This document shows, piece by piece, positions 11,661 to 22,685 of a DNA stretch of 64,000 nucleotides. Each line of letters opens with the position of its first letter. Positions within the stretch are counted from its first letter, which is position 1. The notes under the pieces were generated by a model, which had not been told where the DNA came from, ran no database searches, and saw nothing but the letters and a program-made list of their open reading frames with translations. The stretch comes from Adineta ricciae (lineage: Eukaryota > Rotifera > Eurotatoria > Adinetida > Adinetidae): NCBI GenBank assembly GCA_905250025.1, contig CAJNOJ010000167.1, forward strand, positions 168,447 to 232,446, in the 5' to 3' direction. The translations under genes and the position numbers were made by a program.

Positions 11661-13593
11661 TTATTTGCTTTTACTGGCATCATCATCATCGTCGCCATCA
11701 TTATAATCATTAATACTCTCCAAATGAAATTCACCTGTCCCATAATGAGCTTTCCATATGCCTTCAATTTTGAACCCACCAAATTCATCACAAATAAGTT
11801 TTCCTTTATATTCAATGAGATGTTTTTCAACATATTGTTCTTTGAAACTAATATTTCCTTCATTGTCATAATTTCCAGCCAGCGTAAAAGCATCTTCATC
11901 TTCACCACCTTGACCTAAAACTGATCCGTCTATTAAACTGAAAAAGTCAAATTTCAAATCAAAAACTTGGCCATTTCCATAATATTTTCCTTGAACAACA
12001 CCACCCTCAAAGCGCGTGATAGCTTTAGATTCATCTTCATGTTCTTCTTGTTCAAGAGCTTGTTCAATACGTTGTAGAAGAACATTAAAGCTGGAATCGA
12101 AGTCACTTTCATTTTTCATATTTATCTTGTCCAAAGACTTTATTGCATTTCCTAGCCAGGTATTTTCGAAGCCCTTTTCATCCTCAAGGAGAACGGGAAG
12201 AATATTTTTCTCCAATAGCTTAGCGAACGTAAGTTCTTTTTTACAATTAACACTTTTGCTATATGCAACAGTATCGAAACTAACAATTACCGCGGCNGGG
12301 CTCTCAACTCATCAAGCTTTTTATCGAATTCATTGGCATCTGTCATTTGTGTCCATAATGCACCAGCACATATAACGCCAAGCCAACCACTTTGTGTGTA
12401 AGGATGTTGTACTTTCACAGGAACTATCGGAATACCAGCTTCATCAACGTATGATAGAACATACTTGGCCGTATTTGATGCTTCATATGCTTGACTCATT
12501 AGTGGTACGACGACTCTTGCTTTCTGAGTTGCTATTTTGATCATTTCGTGAACCTTCATCGGTGGACAAACAGCTGGAATACCTTTAGCAATTAATCCTT
12601 TAGTCACTTTTTGAGCAAACTCAAATTGACATGGGCAATAAGAGATCAAAACTTTCGTTCCTTTTTTACGTGAAATTTTCGGTGGTGGCATCACTTCTCC
12701 AGATCCAGTATACGGTCGTGGAAGAGTCAGATTCATGGAAAATTTATCAGATGCTTCGCGTGTCTTCCACTGTCCTTCTATATTGCAATTTAATTCTTGA
12801 AAAGAAACCTTTCCTTGATATTTAACGGGCTGTTTTCCAACATGTTGTTTTTGCATTTCAATTGTACCAAGACGATCGGCAATCTTGTATTCACCAGCAA
12901 GAGTAAAATCTCCATCTTTATCATTTCCTTGGCCAACTACTTTTCCATTTTTCAAACCCAAAAACTATAAAATTATTTTCAATTAGATATTCAAATTTCT
13001 ATCATTTCAATTTTATTAAATACTTTGAATTTCATTGGAAACTCTTTGCCAGATTGATAAAAACTAGCCTTCAGATTTCCCGATTCGGTTCCACCCTGAA
13101 ATAAAATCTCTTCTACCACTTGTGGCTCATTCTTTTCACCTCTTTCAAGGACGAGATCACTAGTTTTGATTTTCAGTGAAGCCAGAGATTGCATAATTTC
13201 ATCAAAATTATTCGAACAACTCTTCGTAGGAGCTAAAATAGCGCCCAGCCAATTCAACGGTAGATAGTCTTCATCAATCTTAACACTTAGAATTGGTGTT
13301 TTATTTTGATCAGCATAATTCAATAGTTTTGATCCAGATTTTGACATTTCGAATGAAAGCGAGGGAAAAACTAAAACCACAGCGGCTTTTTCAATACCAT
13401 TTGCAATTTGTGTATTAACATCCTCATTGTTTCTTGGATGATAAACTCTGAACCGTCGTTGCATGAAATAATTTTTCACTTTTTCCACCATTGCTGCATC
13501 AGACTCATCATCTTCCGCGTAGGCCAAGAATATATGCTTCTTTGCAATACTTGGTGGTGGTGGTGGTGCTGCTGCTGCTGGTGGTGTTGACAT
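11661..13593 (-). CDS. Triple-TIR protein, allele B
   Basis: Start ATG at 13593; exon 1 runs to 13024, a 59-bp intron follows (13023-12965), and exon 2 runs from 12964 to the stop at 11661. The N at 12297 hides about 553 bp that allele A shows at 138-690, so the real protein is about 800 residues. Order: Pro/Ala-rich start, TIR1 (HIFLAYAEDD), module, TIR2 (KVLISYCPCQ), module, TIR3 (keeps NCKKEL Glu, codon 12236-12234), third module, and an acidic tail ending DDDDDASKSK. The three modules share a pattern of F-x-L-x-N/D-G, G-x-G, F-x-L/I-x-G-x-Y, a K/E-x-Y-V-like strand and I-x-G-x-W, which suggests a beta barrel; I do not know the family. No signal peptide or membrane segment, so probably cytosolic. 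TIR2 and TIR1 may be scaffolding only (inference). Confidence 0.88.
12297..12297. other. Assembly joint hiding about 550 bp of TIR gene
   Basis: Sequence to the left matches allele A up to position 137 and sequence to the right resumes at A position 692, so about 553 bp of coding sequence are absent at this single N. A few bases beside the N (GGGCTC) match neither side. Confidence 0.85.
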
Positions 13594-15276
13594 TTTCGCT
13601 GAAACTAAAATACAAAAATAAATCATGCGACGATCAGTCGTCAGGAAAAAAAATTCTGGCAAGCTGATAGCACGCATATTTACTGATGACACAATGATAC
13701 ATTATTAGACTTCTTCAAGTAATAAAACATTCTTTTTATTCGTGTTTTTTTCCGTCACTATTGGAAGGTGAAATGGTATCGAGTATTTGCGATTATGCTA
13801 ACGAAATTGGAATCATGCAGCGAACTGTTATCATCTACCTGCAGAAGTTTGATTTTGTCCGTAGAAAAGTCACAATAGGATTCTTATGGACTTGATGACG
13901 CACAAGCTATACGATGTGTTAAAGGCTACCGGGAACTGTGGTCGACAATCTGTTCAGCGGTCGGTTCTAGAAGCCCATATTGACGTACGACGAAAAGTGA
14001 GCTTTCCTAAAATCTCCCTTCGGTAGCTCCTTCTGATGATTATGACTTATTTCATTCTACGGAGTATTTTTTGCGATAACGATGATTTGAAGCTTTTGAT
14101 CAAGTTGAAGGACCTACACTGGTATCAAGATTACAGTCGATAATTTTTCAGAGTGATGCGTTGTACTTGAAGAAATAGTAAAAAAGCTTTTTTTCTTCAA
14201 GTGACCGTAAACTTATTACTTAACCTAGTACAATCGATAAGTGTTTCTTATAACAATGCTTATTTAGACATATTTTCAAAGAGAAATAAGTAATATTGCT
14301 CTTTACGAATCATCTGAAACGAACCAGAGATGTTCTTTTTATTAGATACACATAAAAGGAGTTCATGTGTCGTCTAACAGAATAGAAGGATTTATGCTGT
14401 CTTCAGTCATTCAAGATAAGATTGTTTGTTTTGCATCCAACATAATCGAAAAAATCGTTTTCTTTCTTCAGAAATGATACGTACAACGTATTCTCTACAT
14501 ATTCAAAAATCATCAGCGAAATGTTTAGGCAATGCATTTCTGTGATAATGCTATAAGTTTCATTATGCAAAAGTCAAAACTATACATACGACCTGACTAG
14601 TGTTCTGTTGAATACTTACGTCCTGTCACCATATTTCCATTGATTGTAGTTTTCAAAGAAACTAAAAGATATGAAAAGAGAAAGAGATAAACATTAGTGA
14701 ACATTGGCCATGTTTCAGTCTTTACCAGAGGGTGATGTTTCTGTTGTCGGTTTTTCAATGGGAAGATTCGTTTTTATGTCATTTGCTAGAAGTAAAATTA
14801 GCAGGCGAGTTATTTTTCTTACTTGTCTTTCAATTCTTCTTTGGCTATATCGCTCCAATTTCAAAATCTCTCATATGACCGTCAACTGAACGCAATACCC
14901 AAATCCAATAATACATTTAGATTCTGAGCATATAAACAACGTTAAAGCTTCGAAAACATCATTATAGTATTGCATATAAAGATTTAAGCCTACCTATAGT
15001 AAAGGAGGAAAAACTAAGTCTTGTGTCATCGAGCTAAAATCTGACTATAACTCCATATTATATAGAGATGAAAAGTCCGATTCAGTATCGTTAATTCCAA
15101 TTCACATTATCGATCGTAGAGTCATCAGAAAAGATATCATGTCTTTCAATAGGAAATATTTTCTTCTGATTACATGAAGTTTTAACTAATTACAAAGTTT
15201 GAGTAAAATTTGATGCAAGATTTTTCGTCTCTAAGTATAACTACATCCGATTTCTTACATTACCAAAGATTTTTTT
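13594..15276. other. Intergenic, allele B, between TIR and ART genes
   Basis: Aligns with 1978-3662. No frame is kept open in both alleles. A 61-codon plus-strand frame at 14704-14889 has a shortened counterpart near 3095 in allele A, so it is weakly conserved at best. Confidence 0.55.
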
Positions 15277-16563
15277 CTACTTACTAAGAACTTTTTGTTG
15301 TAATTTCAAAGTAATTAGATGCCTATTTTTCTTCTGATCAAAAGTAACACTTTTAACCTGAAAACAAACGCCAGGCATAATAAGTTCTTCCTCTTCTTCT
15401 GGATACTTTGAGTATGGACTTAAGTCCATAGTACAATCATTTATCAATTCCATTGTGAATAGAGTATTTCCTAATGCCTTTGCTTTGCTACGAATACGTG
15501 TACAAGAAGTATACGCTTGAAATGTTTTACATAAAGTTTTATCTTTAGCCATTTTCTCATATTGAGTGATTTGTGCAGCATCCATATTAGCACCTCGATA
15601 CATTGTTTTGTTTCTAGTCCTTTCTTTCCTAAATGGATTATCCAANTCCATAGTACAATCATTTATCAATTCCATTGTGAATAGAGTATTTCCTAATGCC
15701 TTTGCTTTGCTACGAATACGTGTACAAGAAGTATACGCTTGAAATGTTTTACATAAAGTTTTATCTTTAGCCATTTTCTCATATTGAGTGATTTGTGCAG
15801 CATCCATATTAGCACCTCGATACATTGTTTTGTTTCTAGTCCTTTCTTTCCTAAATGGATTATCCAATAATAATAAACAAAATGGGCCTAATCTTGATAC
15901 GCTGCTTTTCCATATTTTTTCATCTTTTTCTAACACTAACTTCATAGCTGAATTCAATGATCTGTATAGGAAATTTGTTGATGTATAGAGATAAACGCAT
16001 TCTTTCCATATTTCTTCCATTCTTGAATCTTTCATTTGTCTAAGTATTGATGCTATTTTCCTAGCTTTTCGTTCTTTTCCCAATTGTTTTCCCTCTTCGA
16101 GAATACCTAGAGCTGCTTTCTCAATAACTACTGGTATCATTGCTGGAGTTGTTGAAGGTAAACCATCTGGTTCAAGATTAAGGTATTTTTTAATTTGAAT
16201 GAAAAACGGTGATGCGCAGTCGAAATAATCAGTAGATGAAGATTTCGAAATAATTGGAGCGCCCATAAAACGTTCCATTCGTACATTTTTGTCTTTGCTC
16301 TTATGCATCGCTGTTTGAGTCTCACCTATCAGGCGATTAGTGTTGAGCAATTGATAACTACCATTATAAATAGTATTATTATTCATCGGCACTATTTGTG
16401 GCTGGTTTCTTTGGTACGTTTCTGTCACGGTCGAATTTCCCTTGCAAGGAATATAACGCACTTGTATTGGCAAGGGTTGAGAAGATGACCCCCAAAATAC
16501 CTCCCAACACTGTACAGCATTTTGCGACCAATGAGTTGGCATTAAAAATTGAGAATATGCCAT
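15277..16563 (-). CDS. ADP-ribosyltransferase (ART, R-S-E class), allele B
   Basis: Single-exon frame from ATG at 16563. As written it is 428 codons, but 15425-15645 and 15647-15867 are the same 221 bp on both sides of an N, an assembly overlap; without it the protein would be about 354 residues. The N-terminal 160 residues are Trp/Asn-rich and of unknown fold. The C-terminal half carries the ART motifs: MYRG (R), AYTSCTR (S) and PEEEEEL (E-x-E), the triad expected of arginine-specific mono-ADP-ribosyltransferases that use NAD+. No signal peptide is evident, so it is probably intracellular. It lies 1.7 kb upstream of the triple-TIR gene, same strand, in both alleles. Substrate unknown. Confidence 0.88.
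   Translation of the reverse strand: MAYSQFLMPTHWSQNAVQCWEVFWGSSSQPLPIQVRYIPCKGNSTVTETYQRNQPQIVPMNNNTIYNGSYQLLNTNRLIGETQTAMHKSKDKNVRMERFMGAPIISKSSSTDYFDCASPFFIQIKKYLNLEPDGLPSTTPAMIPVVIEKAALGILEEGKQLGKERKARKIASILRQMKDSRMEEIWKECVYLYTSTNFLYRSLNSAMKLVLEKDEKIWKSSVSRLGPFCLLLLDNPFRKERTRNKTMYRGANMDAAQITQYEKMAKDKTLCKTFQAYTSCTRIRSKAKALGNTLFTMELINDCTMXLDNPFRKERTRNKTMYRGANMDAAQITQYEKMAKDKTLCKTFQAYTSCTRIRSKAKALGNTLFTMELINDCTMDLSPYSKYPEEEEELIMPGVCFQVKSVTFDQKKNRHLITLKLQQKVLSK
15425..15867. repeat. 221-bp perfect direct repeat around an N (assembly overlap)
   Basis: Bases 15425-15645 and 15647-15867 are identical, separated by one N. The same 221 bp also end the contig at 3811-4031. This is how two contigs sharing one long k-mer look when joined without merging. 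The repeat adds 74 codons in frame to the ART gene, so gene predictors will not flag it. Confidence 0.92.
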
Positions 16564-19500
16564 AATGATTATTATTCTTTCTAATTACTTCTACAATGAA
16601 AAAACCGCAACGAACAGTATAAAGCTTTTCACAAACGATTTTCTCTCGAATTGTTTCGATCTATTTTCATACTCCGAAGAAAATTATGTAATGTTCGTTA
16701 AGTCTCTTTTAAAAACAAAAATTAATCATTCTGGTTATTAGAGGCACATTTTCACGCTGATGAATGTATTTTTTTAAACACTGCCATCTCATTGTCTGTA
16801 GATTGCTGATTAAGCTTCTCGAAATATGATGTAAATAATAAAACGAACGTATTAGTGAAGCACTTCAAATATATCGGTCACGAAATAAACCATTCCAAGA
16901 AAACATAATTTTCATTCTATGATTTTGTAAGAATGAATAAGCTTTTGATTTATCTTTTTCATTCATCTAAACTATTGACAATTTGGTATTGAAGAGATTT
17001 TAAAATATGTGTGCTATGAAAAGGATTATATTATTATTTTCTATTAATTATAAAACATCTTTCTAATCTTAACTTATTGTCAATATTCGAAAACCGAAAA
17101 AATTGGACCTCATTTTAACATAAAGCACTGAACATCATCGAACAAGTGATTTCAGAGAAAATGACAAGTTGGTTGGCAATGTATACTCCTCAGGAGTGGC
17201 AAAAATTGAAGAAAAATATTCAGTTAAACAGAGTATTTATTTCTTAATTTAGCACTAACGCTCAGACAAGCTACTTGTAAAAATTCGATGACGCATGATA
17301 AATGGCAGCCTCTGTATTTCGTGTATATTTTTCGTTCGTTCTTAATTTCATTTTTAACGACTTGTCTTTTGATTCTCTACGAAATAGAGTAGTTCCTTCT
17401 GTGATAGAAAGACAAATAACTTTGCAAGGTCTTAACAGTTCCATTAATCTCAAGATAGGTCAACATCGATATAAAGTCGCACGGAATAGCAATTGTATTA
17501 GTCTATCGATTCCATCTAACCGTCAGAGGGCTATTCGAATGGAAAAAAAAGTATATAAAAGATAATCAATTTGTAGTACCATTTGTACTCGGAAATTCTC
17601 CAAAGTGACATAGCCATTTGCATAATGCTATTTCATGCGTCTACAGTCTTAGAAAACAGCAGGACACTAATTTGTTGCAAATAACTATCATCACTTCGTC
17701 ACTTTTAAATATGTATGCCACTGTCTGATAGAATGATGCATATTGTTAAATAAGGTAAGACAATTAATAAATCTCAAGTCGGCTTATATCTTTTAACTTT
17801 TTATAAGAAAAGGTATTACCCTCAAAAAAGGGGAAATCTCATTGATCGATGTTACCCATTCCTTTTAATCAAGAGAGCAACGAGCAATATTGCTTTCCAG
17901 AAAATCGTTATACACAAAAGTAATTGATTACTATATTCGAAACGTCTACAATTGACATTTCCAGGATAATCCTTTCGAAAACGTGTCCTTGATGAAGTAG
18001 ATCATGTCAATGGCTGTATAGACAGACTGATAAATAATACTATTAGCTCAATAATTTTTACATCAATACTGGAAGAAACTAAGTTATCAAATAATATACA
18101 TTATCGATAAGCATAAATAAAATTTCTATCACTTTATATTCTACTGCTATCGCATTGTATATCTGAGTTTTGAAATCTTGCAAGAAACATAATTGAGAAT
18201 GTATTAAAGGAAACTATATTCATACTTACCGTAGAATAACAATTAACAAAGACTTGTATCCACACCGAAAGCTATAGTTTATATCAATCAAAAGTGTAAT
18301 ATCAACAAAATAAAGTAATGATGTGGCAATATTACTATGCTCTTCAGTTAACAGTTAAACATATGTAATTGCTTATTCATAATTTACTGCTGTTCTGCTT
18401 GACTAGAGAAGAGAATGTGAGAGAATAAATAATCGAAACTGACATTTTTTCCGTTTGGTCTTTAGAGTGTAAAATGCAAGAACGAGTATGTAACAAGTGA
18501 AAATAATATTACGCATAATATTTAGACACTAACGATAATAGCTTATTGGAAAGTATGTCGATGAGCATTTATTATTGATTCATGCATTTCAACATTCTTG
18601 TCACACACTAATGGACGAAAAAAAAAACATTTTAAAGAAAATACATCGAAGAAACGAGAAAGAATAACGAAAATATGCACGGATCAAACCTTTGACACAT
18701 CAATCTTTCTGCGTTTCCATATAATTATGCAACCGAGTGATATAACTATTAGTAAAGTCTTCACCTGAGAGATGAATTTTAATCTATTTATTGAAAAAAC
18801 GATATAGAAAGGTAGGTGAAGAAGAGGCGTCTATTATAAATATGTGTCTATACATGTCTCAAACATATCTACTCGCCCATGAAAAAAAAATTTACAGTTT
18901 TCTCGAAACTGTTCGAAATATAGAACAAATTTTGGTGATATTTAATTATTATCCCATAGTGAGAATAAAGCACGTTGATCAGTTGGGGATAATTGAAGAT
19001 TTCAAGAGTTGGATATATTGGTGAATAGGAAAATGGTGTAAGTGACCATAAACGTGAGTACAAGCAAAATACGCTCGTGGAAAAGTATTTCAATGATTTT
19101 CGATCATATCTAGTTTGAAGGGTTCATATAAAAAAGTATTCCATTTATTCGTTGATAGAAAAATCACAAATTTTATCATCGAAAATGAAGTAAGTCGATT
19201 TAAACATACGAATGAGGGAATAGACTTTGCTCATCAAAGAGAGATTTAATCGATTGTGGAGCAACTTTATCAAGTGGTAATCAGTTACGTATATCAATAT
19301 AATAATGCGTTGCAAGTGTAAAATGAAAGAGATCTATTACAGTTGTTTCTTCACTGATTTGTTTGATTACATTGCTTGGTAAAAGGATATCTTTTGATTT
19401 TTCCATATGAAAATTTCAGAACTAAATAGATAGTAAAAGAAACTGGTAAATAAGAAAGAAAAGGAAATATTAGTAAATAAGATTAAGTTCTTTTACTATT

Positions 19501-21636
19501 AGATAGGAGCAAAAGCGATATTTCTCTCGAAGTGATTCAAAGCGTACGTTGCGCACTAATGTATTATCACTCAAATAACGTGCTTAACTGGTAGCTGATG
19601 CGTCAGATAGGTGACAACAGATATTCATGAGTGATTGATTTTTAGTTTCTTTCACTACTTTCCTTTCTAGCGAAAGTTATGTTTGAATGGAAAAAGAATT
19701 TATTTTTAATCATTTGTGTTCATCATTCTTTTATGTGTGGCTTAGACTGAAAAAAGTTAATTTTGTACATACGCTGGTGCGCTTAGTTTTACCATTACTC
19801 GCTGTAGTTGCATATTCTATAGATAGGTAGAAGAGAAACGAGTAGTTTTCTACGAATTAACAATGAAATTTCTAATAATTGCTGATAATCATGGGGAAAA
19901 GATGACTTCGTTTTATCAAAATTACTATATATAATAAATATTAAGTAAAGTCCTGGTTTAAAGTTCGTGGATAATTGTTAGAAGAATCTATCATTCTAAT
20001 TCAAGAGATAATTTTCTTTCTTAAGCACAGCTATATTCAACTGAATCGCTCTGGATCTACTGCAATGTGTTTAAATGCCTTGTTTGAAAACGATGCAAAA
20101 CTTTCGAACTGTACAAGAACTAATGAATAATATTGAGTGTTACAATGAGCAATTGAATCGGTTATGTGACGAAAAGAATTTTAAAGTATTAAACTTGATC
20201 GGTGTGTAGCTAGCACAACGAAACGATATTTTTATTTATGGGAAAACGCTAGGCAAAAGGTTTTCTTTGATCTTTATTTGTCATTTATACATGTATATGC
20301 GTCGTTATATCACAGTCGGCACGCAACTTCTCTGCACAAAATGACTTTATGCCCATACAAAACAGTCTGTTCGACACAGAATTTGATTCTGCATCGAACG
20401 GTGCCGTTTTTATTCATGGAAAAACGTTTGCGATAGAGTTTACGTCGATTTTTATTTTTTGTTGCCTATGTACATATACGTATAAAAGAAAAATTCTCAG
20501 GAAATTTTTCCATTCGTTTTGCCGTGAATAATAATATCACGATTCGACTCAAAAATTAAATACTGAATTGATTGGACTAGTTTCGTGGTGCTAGCTTCAC
20601 ACCGATAAGTAAATTTTTTAGCAGTAATATTTTGAATTCATTTATGTAGCAGTGAAGCCTAACTTTCTATGGGGTCAGAATTCAAATCTGTTGACCTACG
20701 AGTTTTCGTAATCTTCGTTTTTTTTCTTCAGGGAACGTCTTTTAAGGACAATTCCATAGACTATCATCGCGATTATCAACAAGAGAACCAAGATACTTCT
20801 GTTCAGCTCATTCTCATTATATTGAGATTATTCCACCATTTATGTGCATTACTCAATGATTTATTGTTTGTGTCTTTTGCTTTGATCCAAATAAACTTCA
20901 TTGAACTCGTTACGTTATATTTTATGCTAATTGTTTTATTAACATCTTTCTAGCATAATTGAATACAAAGAGATAAAGGAAGAAACATTTCGTTACAGGC
21001 ACGATATTAGAATTGGTTCTAAACAACAAGAAATATAGATTACTTTTTACATCTAGTTATATGCACTAAAAATCCAATTTATACGATCAGCTCGATATGT
21101 TTTTGAAAATGTGAAAAAGCCAATATGAAATCATCTCTTATGCTCCAGAAATAATATGCTTGATTACGAAAATCATTAGTATTCCTGGTTTCAAGCTAAG
21201 TTAAAATCTGTAATTTAATTTTTAAGGTGTGCACTCAATTGAAAAGGTGACACAAAAAGTCAGAATATGAAACGCTCTGCATCCACAACAAACGTAGCGT
21301 GAAAAAATCAATCAGTAAATCGAAATTTTTAAATAGGAGCTTGATTATGCATTTGATTCTATAGACTGATATGACGTAAGCTGAACACAGTCGGGTCTCC
21401 TAACACACTATTCTCCAACAGCTGTACAAGAAATTATTTTACTATTCCTTCTTTTGAGTTTGAGACATAAAAATGGCCATAGCAGCATGTTATTTGACTG
21501 GTAGAAATGTTATTGAAAACGGAAGAATATTTACTAAAATGAATTATCCGCAATATTCATCGTAGTGTCTGAAGTCCAATAAAAGGTACTTTTGCATTTG
21601 TTGAAAATTTGTCCTCAAAGTGATTGTGGCAAATGA
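16564..21636. other. Gene-poor 5 kb, allele B copy
   Basis: Aligns nearly end to end with 29526-34902 in allele A at a few percent divergence, with several small indels (for example A has an extra stretch near 30830-30960). Short frames such as 17302-17565, 18791-19024 and 20669-20953 are not kept open in the other copy. Apart from the palindromic element at 20195-20609 I see no gene, RNA or repeat. Confidence 0.6.
20195..20609. mobile_element. Palindromic MITE-like element, allele B (shorter form)
   Basis: Its ends are inverted copies of each other: TTGATCGGTGTGTAGCTAG at the left, and a CTAGCTTCACACCGATAAG-type right end. Inside, a unit with TTTATT-x-ATGGGAAAA/ATGGAAAAACG recurs on both strands. 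Allele A has a longer form at 33355-33845; here about 85 bp next to the left end are missing. No coding capacity and no clear target-site duplication. Confidence 0.6.
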
Positions 21637-22685
21637 TATGATGTATTCATTTTAAAACTATCACGAAATATTGAAATTGTATAGTAGAGAAACGAAAGAT
21701 TTGATGCAAAACACTATACTGATATTATAATAAATAAAAAGATGCTGGTACAAGTATTCGTCATCACCGAATCCATCCAAAAGTAAGAGACAGTAATTAT
21801 AAAGCCTTAGTATAGTACAAAAAAAACTACTCGAATATTCAGATGCAATAATATATCAAAGGATATAATACGTAAAGGTATAAGCATTCAACCGTCACGA
21901 CGATCATAACGCAAAACAAACTAATCATACCGAAAAAAAACATACGCAAAATACAGAAAAAAATAACAGAGAGAGATGAGTAGGGCTACACAGTATATAA
22001 TATCGAAACACTCCTGCTATACTCACACAACACAAACGCACAAATCGAGAAAAGGTAAGTGCTGTATTACTTTGAAACTATTCAAGATATCCCAGCGATG
22101 TGACAAAATCAATACGACGTTAAAGTAGTTCTAGTAGTTAGTATTCATATTAAGTATCGATGTAATCCAAACCATCTTTCAATAGCAGTACTTTTCCCCC
22201 TTCGATTATAGCACCGTTATAAGTAATGTTCGAGGCGGCGAATATACTAAAGAGAATACATTCTAGTGATATAGTAGTGTTAGCGATGTTCCCGATCGTG
22301 AAGATGCTAGGTACATATTTTCTTGAAGTATATAGATAATAGCGGCTGAGTTGTTCCGACGTTGGATCACTGCTGAAATTACTTTAGTGAAATATTAATC
22401 ATTTTTCGCCGACTACTAGTCTTTCTTATAAGATATGTTTTTTTCGATTATATCGTGATACTATTAGTGTTCACTCGAGCTTGCCGCAAAATCAGCTTCC
22501 TATTTACTCTAGTATTTTTGTCAAGTTTAACGTCGTTATTGTGACATCTCTATATCCAATATTAATACCTAATATAATTTGGCTAGTATTAGTGTCCGTA
22601 TCGATATTGTTATATTTTTATTTCGATAATTCAATTAGAAAATCTTTCATGTAGTTAAAATTCAAGAGAAAGTCAACAATAATTG
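21637..22685. other. Upstream region of the Cys-repeat receptor gene
   Basis: About 1 kb present only in allele B; in allele A the joint at 34903 skips it. A+T-rich, no frame of note. It probably includes the promoter of the gene that starts at 22686. Confidence 0.45.

Noticed and set aside
12631-12825. Plus-strand frame opposite the TIR gene (and the similar one at 983-1213)
   Set aside because: It lies entirely antisense to TIR-module coding sequence.
18791-19024. 77-codon plus-strand frame in the gene-poor block
   Set aside because: The matching stretch in allele A (about 31950-32180) does not keep the frame open.
20669-20953. 94-codon hydrophobic frame
   Set aside because: The allele-A copy near 33925-34130 has an in-frame stop, and composition is simply A+T-rich.
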